The notes beneath the pieces were generated by a model. That model did no database searches. It saw only the letters and a list, made by a program, of their open reading frames with translations, and was not told the DNA's origin. Shown piece by piece: positions 1-7,141 of a DNA stretch of 15,098 nt; the first letter of the stretch is position 1; every line of letters starts with the position of its first letter. The position numbers and the translations under genes are program-made. The stretch comes from an uncultured Clostridia bacterium (lineage in GTDB: Bacteria > Bacillota > Clostridia > Christensenellales > Pumilibacteraceae), in NCBI GenBank assembly GCA_947588325.1, contig CANPYH010000024.1:1-15098 (forward strand), read 5' to 3'.

Positions 1-241
1 CAAGTCGCTTGTCGTATGCTATTACACGCGGACGAGTTATAACGGACCGCACAGCATAAAGCAGATAGAAGTGAAGGGCGGCAAATTGCATATGGCGATC
101 TATCTCGGCGACGACGAGGTGGCGGAGACGGTTATGTGCGGCAGCCTGCTTATTGCGGGGGTAAACAAATCTTCCGTCTCGGGCATTACCGAATGCGATT
201 ACACCTTTGAGCAAAGAGCGTACAACTCATTCGCGGCTTAA
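1..241 (+). CDS. 3' end of an unknown protein (partial, no start in window)
   Basis: An open frame beginning at base 2 runs for 79 codons to a TAA at 239-241. The visible residues alternate in a beta-like pattern and include a segment reading IKQIEVKGGKLHMAIYLGDD, then a Cys-rich stretch, ending in ...YNSFAA. The repeated short strands and the 'GGKL' turn vaguely recall PrcB-like or other small extracytoplasmic beta domains, but I do not recognise the family and make no functional call. A clean intrinsic terminator 6 bases after the stop supports this being the real end of a gene. The gene converges with the minus-strand operon that ends at 375. Confidence 0.6.
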   Translation, partial: KSLVVCYYTRTSYNGPHSIKQIEVKGGKLHMAIYLGDDEVAETVMCGSLLIAGVNKSSVSGITECDYTFEQRAYNSFAA

Positions 242-246
242 ATATA

Positions 247-278
247 ATACCGTCCGAACAATCGGGCGGTATGTTTTT
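247..278 (+). terminator. Intrinsic terminator after the partial gene
   Basis: A 10-bp stem pairs 247-256 (ATACCGTCCG) with 263-272 (CGGGCGGTAT), with one G-U pair and a 6-base loop. A run of five T follows at 274-278. The stem lies 6 bases after the upstream stop codon. On the minus strand the same stem is followed by TATATTT, so it could also weakly stop the converging pyk operon. Confidence 0.8.
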
Positions 279-282
279 GTGT

Positions 283-308
283 AAGAAAACGGTTCGCGCA
301 AGTAACCG
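283..308 (-). terminator. Possible minus-strand terminator of the pyk operon
   Basis: Read on the minus strand, CGGTT (304-308) pairs with AACCG (290-294) around a 9-base loop and is followed directly by TTTTCTT. The stem is only 5 bp, so it is weak, but it lies about 65 bases past the last gene of the minus-strand operon. The stronger hairpin at 247-272 would act as a backup. Confidence 0.4.
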
Positions 309-374
309 ATATTTGGTTTTGGTAGTTTCAAGCGGCGGTCAGGGTCGGGCGAAAGCATTGCCTTGTCTTTTTAA

Positions 375-719
375 TCATTTCGCCCTTGCCGCTTTTATCA
401 GTGAAAGTATCTCTTTGACGCCCTCGGCGTTTTGGCCATCGAGGTAGTCGGTGCAAAGTTTTTCGAGCTGTGATTGCATACGCTCGTCGGGAAACTTTTT
501 TAATAACAACTCTGCCGTAAGGTTATCTTCAATGAAAATCAGATAGAAAAAATCCTTTGTCGCCGTTTGCAAATAATTCAAGGTAAACTCTTCGTCCTCC
601 AGCAGTAGTTCGATTATTCTCTCTGTTTTGACAGGTTCATAAAATTCCAATTTTGTCGGGTCGTCGTATCCTTTTATTGCCTGCGCAAAAAGCGTGTCTA
701 TTTCTGTTTTTTTATCCAT
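375..719 (-). CDS. Small acidic hypothetical protein (114 aa)
   Basis: This is a predicted all-helical cytoplasmic protein, rich in Glu, Leu and Lys, with no signal peptide or membrane segment. Helices such as TERIIELLLEDEEFTLNYL (about residues 32-50) and the ELLLKKFPDERMQSQLEKLC region suggest a small helical-bundle or HEAT-like fold. I do not recognise a named family. The start is supported by a strong ribosome binding site (AAAGGAG at 729-735) 9 bases before the ATG. It lies 64 bases after the AlkD-like gene on the same strand and is probably the last gene of the pyk operon. The helical composition resembles that of its repeat-protein neighbour, but no sequence relation is obvious. Confidence 0.75.
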   Translation of the reverse strand: MDKKTEIDTLFAQAIKGYDDPTKLEFYEPVKTERIIELLLEDEEFTLNYLQTATKDFFYLIFIEDNLTAELLLKKFPDERMQSQLEKLCTDYLDGQNAEGVKEILSLIKAARAK

Positions 720-745
720 AATTACTTACTCCTTTGGTTTATTTT

Positions 746-779
746 TTCAGCCACGAGCGGGCAAGTCCTTGAGGCTGAA
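746..779 (-). repeat. 7-bp inverted repeat in the intercistronic gap
   Basis: TTCAGCC (746-752) and GGCTGAA (773-779) are perfect inverted copies 20 bases apart, just after the AlkD-like stop codon. On the coding (minus) strand the hairpin is followed by A, not T, so it is not an intrinsic terminator. It could be an mRNA processing or 3'-end protection hairpin that sets different levels for the last gene. A 7-bp match could also be chance. Confidence 0.35.
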
Positions 780-783
780 CGTT

Positions 784-1470
784 CTATTTTTCGGAATGGC
801 GCGTCGCAGTGCAAAGGAAGCGGAGGGCGGATTTTTGTTCTTGCGTCAGGCGGAAGGAGTCGCGGCACTTGGAGATAGCTTTCTTCCGTATGGTGGGCGA
901 GATAAAGGGCGCGGAGAGAAGTCGGACGCCCTCGTCGTAAAAGCGCGTGACCGTCTCGCACAGCAGCCAGGCAATCGCCATATCGACGTAGTACGGACCT
1001 TGCGGAACAGTCGGCAGTTCCCGCCAAAGCAGGGGCAGGCACTCCTCGCTCTTGCACAGCGTCATAAGCATAACGACGTAAGCCCGCCTTTCGAACTCTC
1101 CGCCGCCCTTGAGATACTCAAAGTCCTGCAGCGTCCCCTCGATATCCGCCATATCCGCGCCCGATACAAGTCGGGGGACGATTAAGTCGACATGCGCCCA
1201 GCAGTCCATGCGGGGGATAAGCCGTTTAAGCACTTCGCTTCCCGCGCTCATGCCGCAAAGCAGCACCTCTTCATAGGAGTAATCACTCCGCGCGAAAAAG
1301 TCCTCGATAAAAGAGGGATAGCCTTGCCGAATACGCTTTGCAAGCCTTTCGAGAGCGGGCACCCGCACGCCGTAGCAGGGCAGGCGGGTTTTGGATATGC
1401 GCAGGTGAAACTCCCGATACTTCGGTTCGGCGAGCTCCTCCAGCGATTTAATTACCTCTTCGTACGTCAT
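784..1470 (-). CDS. AlkD-like DNA alkylation repair protein (228 aa)
   Basis: This belongs to the DNA alkylation repair (AlkC/AlkD, HEAT-repeat glycosylase) family, which removes N3- and N7-alkylated purines from DNA. The length matches the usual 220-240 residues. The pocket residues known from AlkD seem to be present: Trp91 and Asp95 in CWAHVD, Arg128/Arg129 in FERRAYVV, and Trp168 in DMAIAWLLCE. The C-terminal part, with KKAISKCRDSFRL at 196-208, is typical of the Bacillota branch of this family. The start lies 2 bases after the pyruvate kinase stop, so it is in the pyk operon and probably translationally coupled. The family call is strong; activity on a specific lesion is inferred from the conserved residues. 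Confidence 0.88.
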   Translation of the reverse strand: MTYEEVIKSLEELAEPKYREFHLRISKTRLPCYGVRVPALERLAKRIRQGYPSFIEDFFARSDYSYEEVLLCGMSAGSEVLKRLIPRMDCWAHVDLIVPRLVSGADMADIEGTLQDFEYLKGGGEFERRAYVVMLMTLCKSEECLPLLWRELPTVPQGPYYVDMAIAWLLCETVTRFYDEGVRLLSAPFISPTIRKKAISKCRDSFRLTQEQKSALRFLCTATRHSEK

Positions 1471-1472
1471 TG

Positions 1473-2888
1473 TCAGGCGTTGGCGATATGGATAAGGTTG
1501 GAGTTACCGCTCTCTCCGTTAGGCGTGCCGCCCGTGATGACTATGAGGTCGCCGCTTCCGACAAGCCCCGAATCCCTCGCCGCCTGTTTGGCGAAGTGGA
1601 AAAGCACGTCCACGGAGTGGAACTCCTCGCTGAGGGCGGGGGTAACGCCCCAGACCAGCGCGAGTTTGCGGTATGCGCGCTCGCTCGTAGTCATGGCTAT
1701 AATGTCGTGCATGGGACGGAAACGGGAGACCATTTTCGCGCTTAACCCCGTTCTCGTGCATATTACCAAGGCTTTTGCGGATATGTCGTTGGCAAGGGTG
1801 CAGGCGGCGTGGGAGAGCGCGTCGCTGACCGAAGATATGTTACAGTCCTCGGCGGTGAGCGACTGCACGAACTCGGTGTGCTTTTCCGCCCGCTCCACTA
1901 TCCTCGACATAGCTTGCACGGTCTCGACGGGGAAGTGCCCCGTCGCCGTCTCGCCCGAGAGCATAACGGCGCTCGAACCGTCGTATACCGCGTTAGCCAC
2001 GTCGGATATCTCGGCACGGGTGGGTCGGGGCTTGGTTATCATGGACTCGAGCATTTCGGTTGCGGTTATGCAATACTTGCCCGCCTTACGGCACTCGACT
2101 ATTATGTGCTTTTGTATGTCGGGAAGCTCCTCGTAGGGAATTTCCACGCCGAGGTCGCCTCGCCCGATCATGATACCGTCGGCGACTTCGAGTATGCCGC
2201 GAAGGTTATTAACCCCCGCTCTGTTCTCGATCTTCGCGATAATGTCTATGTCGGCGGGCGCACCGCTTTGGCGCAAAAACTCCTTGACTTCGATAAGGTC
2301 CTGCGGCTTGGAGACGAAGGAGCAGGCGATAAGGTCCACGTCCTGCGATACGCCGAAGAGCAGGTCGCTCTTGTCCTGCTCGGACAGGTAGGTCATTCTG
2401 AACTCTTTGTCGGGGAAGAACATGGACTTGCGGTCGGATACCTCTCCGCCGACAAGCACCTTGCATATGACTTTGGGGGCTTTGACTTCGGTGACTTCGA
2501 ACACTATCAGCCCGTTATTAAGCAATATCTTGTCGCCCGCGCTCATCTCCTCGCAAAGGTGGGTATAGGAGACGGAGACCTGCGTTTCGTCCCCATCGAC
2601 GTCCTCGGTCACGAATGCAAAGGTATCCCCCTCTTTGAGGGTGACGGGTCCGTTTTTGAAGGTCTTGATACGGAATTCGGGTCCTTTGGTGTCGAGCATA
2701 ACGGCGATGGGCAGCCCGAGAGCGGCGCGCACCTTCTTGACCGCGGCAATGCGCCCCGCGTGCTCCTCGTAGGTGCCGTGGGAGGCGTTGATACGGGTGA
2801 CGTTCATGCCCGCTTTGGCCATGGCGGCGAGGACCTTTTCCTCTCCCGACGACGGACCGAGCGTGCATATAATCTTGGTTTTCTTCAT
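1473..2888 (-). CDS. pyk: Pyruvate kinase
   Basis: This catalyses phosphoenolpyruvate + ADP to pyruvate + ATP, the last step of glycolysis, in the cytoplasm. At 471 residues it has the standard length and lacks the C-terminal PEP-utiliser-like domain found in some Bacillus-type enzymes. Visible motifs are KTKIICTLGPSS at the N-terminus, TRINASHG (K+/phosphate site), DTKGPEFR, the active-site signature IIAKIENRAGV, GRGDLGVEIP, ATEMLESM and TRAEISDVANAVYDG. The Glu in GPEFR matches the position that marks K+-dependent enzymes. The loop usually written as N-(L/V)-P-G is MFFPDKEF here, a variant. The ribosome binding site AGAGGA lies 8 bases before the ATG. It heads the pyk-alkD-small ORF operon and is divergent from trkA. 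Confidence 0.97.
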   Translation of the reverse strand: MKKTKIICTLGPSSGEEKVLAAMAKAGMNVTRINASHGTYEEHAGRIAAVKKVRAALGLPIAVMLDTKGPEFRIKTFKNGPVTLKEGDTFAFVTEDVDGDETQVSVSYTHLCEEMSAGDKILLNNGLIVFEVTEVKAPKVICKVLVGGEVSDRKSMFFPDKEFRMTYLSEQDKSDLLFGVSQDVDLIACSFVSKPQDLIEVKEFLRQSGAPADIDIIAKIENRAGVNNLRGILEVADGIMIGRGDLGVEIPYEELPDIQKHIIVECRKAGKYCITATEMLESMITKPRPTRAEISDVANAVYDGSSAVMLSGETATGHFPVETVQAMSRIVERAEKHTEFVQSLTAEDCNISSVSDALSHAACTLANDISAKALVICTRTGLSAKMVSRFRPMHDIIAMTTSERAYRKLALVWGVTPALSEEFHSVDVLFHFAKQAARDSGLVGSGDLIVITGGTPNGESGNSNLIHIANA

Positions 2889-2908
2889 TTATATATCCTC
2901 TTATTAAA

Positions 2909-2946
2909 GTTGTATTCGGCAAAAATAAGGTTGTATTCAGAAAAAA
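2909..2946 (-). repeat. Two direct repeats 21 bases apart in the pyk leader
   Basis: GTTGTATTC occurs at 2909-2917 and again at 2930-2938, each followed by a purine-rich, A-rich tail (GGCAAAAA and AGAAAAAA). The 21-base period equals two DNA turns. Both copies lie between the predicted pyk promoter and its start codon, inside the roughly 100-base leader. They could be a regulator site or a recent short tandem duplication. Confidence 0.5.
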
Positions 2947-2996
2947 GGCGGAACTGTTCGGCGACAAGCGCTCCTATCATCATTCCGCACCCCGCT

Positions 2997-3025
2997 ATTT
3001 TATAATAAACGCGCGTAAAACGCAA
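2997..3025 (-). promoter_or_regulatory. Predicted sigma-70 promoter of pyk
   Basis: Read on the minus strand, TTGCGT (3020-3025) is followed by a 17-base spacer and TAAAAT (2997-3002). It gives a leader of about 100 bases before the pyk ATG. An overlapping TATAAA lies two bases upstream of the chosen -10 box, so the exact -10 is uncertain. Confidence 0.5.
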
Positions 3026-3061
3026 GCATTTTCGCCTCTTATCGGCGTATATTGCAAAGAG

Positions 3062-3091
3062 TTGACTTTACTGTACACTTTGGCGTATAAT
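3062..3091 (+). promoter_or_regulatory. Predicted sigma-70 promoter of trkA (leaderless)
   Basis: TTGACT (3062-3067), an 18-base spacer and a perfect TATAAT (3086-3091). Only 7 bases (3092-3098) separate the -10 box from the trkA ATG at 3099, so the expected transcription start falls on or beside the start codon. There is no Shine-Dalgarno sequence between them. Confidence 0.75.
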
Positions 3092-3098
3092 AGCGATT

Positions 3099-4454
3099 AT
3101 GAAGATTGTTATCATCGGCGCGGGCAAGGTCGGCTGCGCAATCGCGAAGGGGCTTTCACAGGAAAAGCACGACGTGGTTATAGTCGATCGTAACAGCGCA
3201 ATCGTGAATAAACTCGTAAACGAGCTGGATATACTCGGCGTGGCGGGCGACGGGTCGCTTGCCGCCGACCTTCGTGAGGCGGGGGCGGAGCGCGCCGACG
3301 TCGTTATATCGGTAACAAGGAGCGATCAGACCAACCTGCTCTGCTGTCTCGTCGCCAAGGCTCTCGGCGCGAAGCACACAATAGCCCGCGTCCGCGAACC
3401 CGCATACTCCGAGCAGTTCGAGTTCATGCGCACCAGCCTCGGTATAGATATGCTCGTCAACTCCGATCGCGAGACCGCCGACGAAATTGCGCGGCACCTT
3501 CGCTATCCCAACGCCGAGCATGTCGAGACTTTCGGTCACGGCAAAGTGGATCTTGTCGCGGTGAGGATATCCGACGAGCTTCTTCCCACGGGAGAGGCGC
3601 TCAGCGAGTTGGTCAAACGTTCCAAGTTCAAGCTCCTCGTATGCGCTATCGAGCGGGACGGGGAAGTGATTATCCCCGACGGCAAAACGGTTATATACCC
3701 CGACGACGTCGTATATTTCACGGGCGACTTCCGCACGGTAAACGCCGTGTTCGATCAGATGGGCGTGGGCGACGTCAGTATAGGCAATATGATAGTCGTG
3801 GGCGGCAGCCGTATCTGTCAATACCTCTCCAAGCTGCTTATAAGCATAGGTATCAAGGTCAAGATCATAGAAGAGGACGCGGAGCGTTGCAAACTCCTCG
3901 CCACCGAACTCCCCAAAGCGACGGTGGTATGCGGCGACGGCGGGGACAAGTCGTTGCTGCTCGAAGAGGGGATAGACAAGGCGGACTCCTTCGTAACCCT
4001 CACGGGCTCGGACGAGCTTAACATACTGCTCTCGCTGTTTGCCAAGAGTCACGACGTAGACAAGGTAATAACCAAGGTCAGCAGCGGCTCCTTCATGGAG
4101 TTGACGGGACCTCTCGAACTCGGCTCGGTAGTCAGCCCCGTTCGCGTCATGAGCGATAAAATAATAAAATACACCCGCTCTTTGCAGGCGTCGGACAACG
4201 ACAGCGTCTGCTCCTTCTATCGCATTGTGGACGAGAAGGCGGAGGCGATCGAATTCGACCTCGGCACGAACAAAAGGTTCGTCGGCAAGGCGCTTAAAGA
4301 GTTGCGCTTCAAAAAGAACGTAATTATCGCCGCTGTAATACGCGGCAGGGAACTCATAGTCCCCGACGGTTCCACCGTCATATTGCCCGAGGACAGGATA
4401 ATAGTCATCTCGGCGGGATATCAATTCTCTTCGCCCGAGGAGACTCTCCAATAA
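3099..4454 (+). CDS. trkA: Trk potassium uptake regulatory subunit TrkA
   Basis: This is the cytoplasmic NAD(H)/nucleotide-binding gating subunit of the Trk K+ uptake system. It shows the classic double layout: RCK-N at about 1-125, RCK-C at about 140-225, a second RCK-N at about 230-345 and RCK-C at about 365-451. The first Rossmann motif is GAGKVG (7-12), with the acidic residue Asp30 at the end of strand 2. The second is degenerate, GGSRIC (235-240), which suggests nucleotide binding differs between the two halves. At 451 residues the length is normal. The start is fixed by the canonical N-terminus MKIVIIGAGKVG, even though no ribosome binding site precedes it and the promoter ends 8 bases upstream. 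trkH follows after 19 bases. Confidence 0.96.
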   Translation: MKIVIIGAGKVGCAIAKGLSQEKHDVVIVDRNSAIVNKLVNELDILGVAGDGSLAADLREAGAERADVVISVTRSDQTNLLCCLVAKALGAKHTIARVREPAYSEQFEFMRTSLGIDMLVNSDRETADEIARHLRYPNAEHVETFGHGKVDLVAVRISDELLPTGEALSELVKRSKFKLLVCAIERDGEVIIPDGKTVIYPDDVVYFTGDFRTVNAVFDQMGVGDVSIGNMIVVGGSRICQYLSKLLISIGIKVKIIEEDAERCKLLATELPKATVVCGDGGDKSLLLEEGIDKADSFVTLTGSDELNILLSLFAKSHDVDKVITKVSSGSFMELTGPLELGSVVSPVRVMSDKIIKYTRSLQASDNDSVCSFYRIVDEKAEAIEFDLGTNKRFVGKALKELRFKKNVIIAAVIRGRELIVPDGSTVILPEDRIIVISAGYQFSSPEETLQ

Positions 4455-4473
4455 CCCGCACGGACGGTAGTAA

Positions 4474-6108
4474 ATGAATTTCAGGATAGTAACATACACA
4501 ATAGGACAGATTCTGAAGGTGTTGGCGGCATTCCTCGTGATACCGCTGATAGTGTCCGTATGCTGCGGAGAGATCGGGGGAGGGTTCGCGCTTCAAGGGC
4601 TTCTCGCATTTATGGTGCCCATTCTGTTCTGCCTCTCTCTCGGGTTCATTCTGACCTGTAAACGCCCCAAAGAGACGACGTACTACGCCAAAGAAGGACT
4701 GCTCATAGTCGGGTTCAGCTGGGTGGTTATGTCGCTCATAGGCGCAATTCCCTTCAGCATAGGCACCTACGGCAACCCCAACTTTGCCGATCTGACCTAC
4801 TTCGACTGGCTGTTCGAGTCGGTCTCGGGCTTTACTACCACGGGCGCGTCCATACTACACAACGTCGCAGATACAACCATAAGCCAGATAGATATAATGA
4901 GCGGAGTGTCGGTACTCGGCGCGGGAACGCATTACTACGCGCTGCTTTTGTGGCGGTCGCTGACCCACTGGATAGGCGGCATGGGCATGCTTATATTCAT
5001 ACTCGCCATACTGCCCTCGTCGTCAAACGGCGCAAGCTCCATACACCTCATGCAGGCGGAGTCCACAGGTCAGAGCGTGGGCAAGCTCGTTTCGCGGGTC
5101 AACCGCACCGCCCGCATACTCTATCTCATATATGCGGGCATGACGGTATTGCTCTTCCTCCTCCTTCTCCTCGGCATGGTTATTCCGTCGGACGGAGCGC
5201 GGACGATAGACCCCTTCAACGCCGTAATATTCGCGTTAAGCACGGCGGGCACGGGCGGTTTTGCCGCGGTAAGTACGAGCGCGGCGGAGTTCGGGCTATA
5301 CGTGCAGATCATGCTGATAGTGTTTATGTTCCTCTTCGGCGTGAACTTCAACATGTATTTTCTGCTCTTCACCCGCAAGTTCAAGGACATATTGCGCAGC
5401 GAGGAGCTTCGGTTCTATTTCTTCTTCCTTATCGCCGTCATATTCGTTATGACCCTCAATGTCTGCCTGTCCAACGTATTCGAGGCTATATACGCCAATA
5501 ACTTCGGCGCGGCGCTGAAAGATACGGTGTTCTCGGCGGTGGCGTGCATGACTTCCACGGGCTTCTCGGTTGCGGGAAGTATCGGGGGCATGGGCGACTT
5601 TACCGTCTGGCCGACCTTCTCGATAATGATGCTGTTTATGCTGATGTTTGTCGGCGCGTGCGCGGGCTCGACGGGCGGCGGCTTCAAGTGCTCCCGCTTC
5701 CTCGTCCTTGCCAAGAGCATGTGGATAAGCTGTAAGCGCATAATCAACCCCAATGCCGTCTATGTCGTCAGGCTCAACGGCAAGAGGGTGGACGAAGAGG
5801 TTACCCACGGCGTACTCGGCTACTTCATAATCTACCTCATAATTCTCGTGCTCGTCACGCTCATACTCAGTTTCGACCCCTTCGTCTCGGCGCAGGGCGG
5901 CGGCTCCTTCCTGACCGCGCTGTCCAGCTCGCTGACCTGTCTGAACAACATAGGCCCCGGGCTGACTTCGGTCGTCGGACCCGCGGGCAACTTCTTCGGC
6001 TACACGATAGGCATGAAGATAGTCATGTCCGTCGAAATGCTCATCGGCAGGCTGGAGATATTCCCCATAGTCATGCTGTTCAACCCCAAGACGTACAGCC
6101 GTCAGTGA
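4474..6108 (+). CDS. trkH: Trk potassium uptake channel/transporter TrkH
   Basis: This is the membrane-embedded K+-translocating subunit of the Trk system, gated by TrkA. At 544 residues it contains four membrane-pore-membrane repeats. The four selectivity-filter segments are visible: TTTGAS (121-126), STAGTGG (256-262), TSTGFS (360-365) and NNIGPGL (491-497). The conserved HWIGGMGM lies near 165-172, and GSTGGGFKCSR near 398-408 after the third filter. N-terminal hydrophobic segments lie near 15-30, 42-60 and 76-94. The ribosome binding site is weak (GG-rich, ACGGACGGTAG), and translation may depend on ribosomes from trkA 19 bases upstream. It is likely co-transcribed with trkA and the hydrolase. 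Confidence 0.96.
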   Translation: MNFRIVTYTIGQILKVLAAFLVIPLIVSVCCGEIGGGFALQGLLAFMVPILFCLSLGFILTCKRPKETTYYAKEGLLIVGFSWVVMSLIGAIPFSIGTYGNPNFADLTYFDWLFESVSGFTTTGASILHNVADTTISQIDIMSGVSVLGAGTHYYALLLWRSLTHWIGGMGMLIFILAILPSSSNGASSIHLMQAESTGQSVGKLVSRVNRTARILYLIYAGMTVLLFLLLLLGMVIPSDGARTIDPFNAVIFALSTAGTGGFAAVSTSAAEFGLYVQIMLIVFMFLFGVNFNMYFLLFTRKFKDILRSEELRFYFFFLIAVIFVMTLNVCLSNVFEAIYANNFGAALKDTVFSAVACMTSTGFSVAGSIGGMGDFTVWPTFSIMMLFMLMFVGACAGSTGGGFKCSRFLVLAKSMWISCKRIINPNAVYVVRLNGKRVDEEVTHGVLGYFIIYLIILVLVTLILSFDPFVSAQGGGSFLTALSSSLTCLNNIGPGLTSVVGPAGNFFGYTIGMKIVMSVEMLIGRLEIFPIVMLFNPKTYSRQ

Positions 6109-6112
6109 CGCC

Positions 6113-7024
6113 ATGTCCACCGCGCTTTTGCTTATTCACGGCTTTCTGACGGGCACGGACGATTGGGATTGGTTCCTGCCGACCGTCGGCGAGGGATACG
6201 ACAAAGTGTTGCTGCTCCGCCACCCCGGGCATGTACGGGCGGGGGAGAAACCGCGGTATAAGGAGTTCACCCTCAAACGGACATACGAAGAGGCGGACGC
6301 GGCGATCGAGGAGCTGAAGAGCTTCGACGCCGTGGACATAGTCGGGCACTCGATGGGCGGCGGTATGACGCTGTATGCGGCGGCGCACCTGCCCAACGCG
6401 CGGCGGGTTGTGGCGATATCCCCCGCGCTTAAATACCCGCACTTCGGCTTTATAACCAAGAAAAATTCGGTGATCAAGCGGCTGCGCAAACTCGCGAAGA
6501 AAGCGGACGGCGCGCTTGCCGAGGCTCTTACGGAGAGCGCGGACAGGATTGCCGAGGTATATAAACAGGGCACGTCGGACTTCCGAAAGCGGCTGTTCCC
6601 GCATTGGAGCCCGCATAATCTTGTGACCTTCGCGCGTATTATGAAGAGGGCGGAGAAGTGCCTGCCCGCCGTCACCTGCCCGCTCACCGTCATCTGGGGG
6701 GAGCTTGACGAGTTCGTGCCGCGCTCCTCTCCCGAGCTTATCATGAAGAGGGCGGGGAGCAAGGATAAACAGCTGGTCATATACGGGGATATCGGGCACG
6801 GCATGCTGTACGAAAAGAACGCCAGCCGAATAGTCAGGGACGTACTCGACGCGCTTGCGGGCAGGGATCTGTCCGAGACGGAGACGGGCAAAGCCGAGCT
6901 CCGCACGGTCAGGCGGGTCACCGAGAGGGGCGTGGAGATAACGCGGCACACCGTGGAATTGATTGACGGCAGGGCGGCGGAGCGGACTTACAGGACGCGC
7001 GAGGGCGACTTAAAAAGCGAATAA
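6113..7024 (+). CDS. Alpha/beta hydrolase fold protein (303 aa)
   Basis: A cytoplasmic serine hydrolase of the alpha/beta fold. The oxyanion-hole HG is at residues 9-10, the nucleophile elbow GHSMGG puts Ser80 in place, the acid is Asp199 in WGELDEFVP and the base is His229 in GDIGHGM, so the triad is complete. The fold closes near residue 252. After it comes a highly charged tail of about 50 residues (roughly 253-303) with many Arg, Glu and Thr and no hydrophobic segment, unusual for this family. The substrate cannot be predicted. The ATG lies 4 bases after the trkH stop with no ribosome binding site, so translation is probably coupled to trkH. A functional link with K+ transport is not established. 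Confidence 0.85.
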   Translation: MSTALLLIHGFLTGTDDWDWFLPTVGEGYDKVLLLRHPGHVRAGEKPRYKEFTLKRTYEEADAAIEELKSFDAVDIVGHSMGGGMTLYAAAHLPNARRVVAISPALKYPHFGFITKKNSVIKRLRKLAKKADGALAEALTESADRIAEVYKQGTSDFRKRLFPHWSPHNLVTFARIMKRAEKCLPAVTCPLTVIWGELDEFVPRSSPELIMKRAGSKDKQLVIYGDIGHGMLYEKNASRIVRDVLDALAGRDLSETETGKAELRTVRRVTERGVEITRHTVELIDGRAAERTYRTREGDLKSE

Positions 7025-7046
7025 GCCAAAATTCCCGCATATTCGC
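7017..7046 (+). terminator. Weak hairpin at the end of the trk operon
   Basis: GCGAATA (7017-7023, overlapping the hydrolase stop codon) can pair with TATTCGC (7040-7046) across a 16-base loop. A T-rich but broken stretch (TTTATGTTTTATTT) begins 8 bases later. It is a poor intrinsic terminator by the usual rules. It is listed because nothing better is seen in the 117-base gap before the DegV genes. Confidence 0.3.
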
Positions 7047-7141
7047 CTCAATCGTTTATGTTTTATTTAGGTTAAAGATATATAGTACGGTTATAGCACG
7101 ATTATATTGCGACATACGAAAGCACTCACGGAGGAGTAAGT

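Noticed and set aside
1809..3005. Plus-strand open frame of 398 codons opposite pyruvate kinase
   Set aside because: It is antisense to a gene with all its catalytic motifs intact and extends into the regulatory gap; not credible as a protein.
3156..4499. Long minus-strand open frame of 447 codons opposite trkA
   Set aside because: It is the antisense shadow of a well-recognised gene, produced by GC-rich codon bias; its product has no recognisable motifs and no ribosome binding site.
7047..7141. Promoter for the DegV genes
   Set aside because: Several TATA-like hexamers (such as TATATT at 7103-7108) exist, but none has an acceptable -35 at 16-18 bases, so I do not call one.
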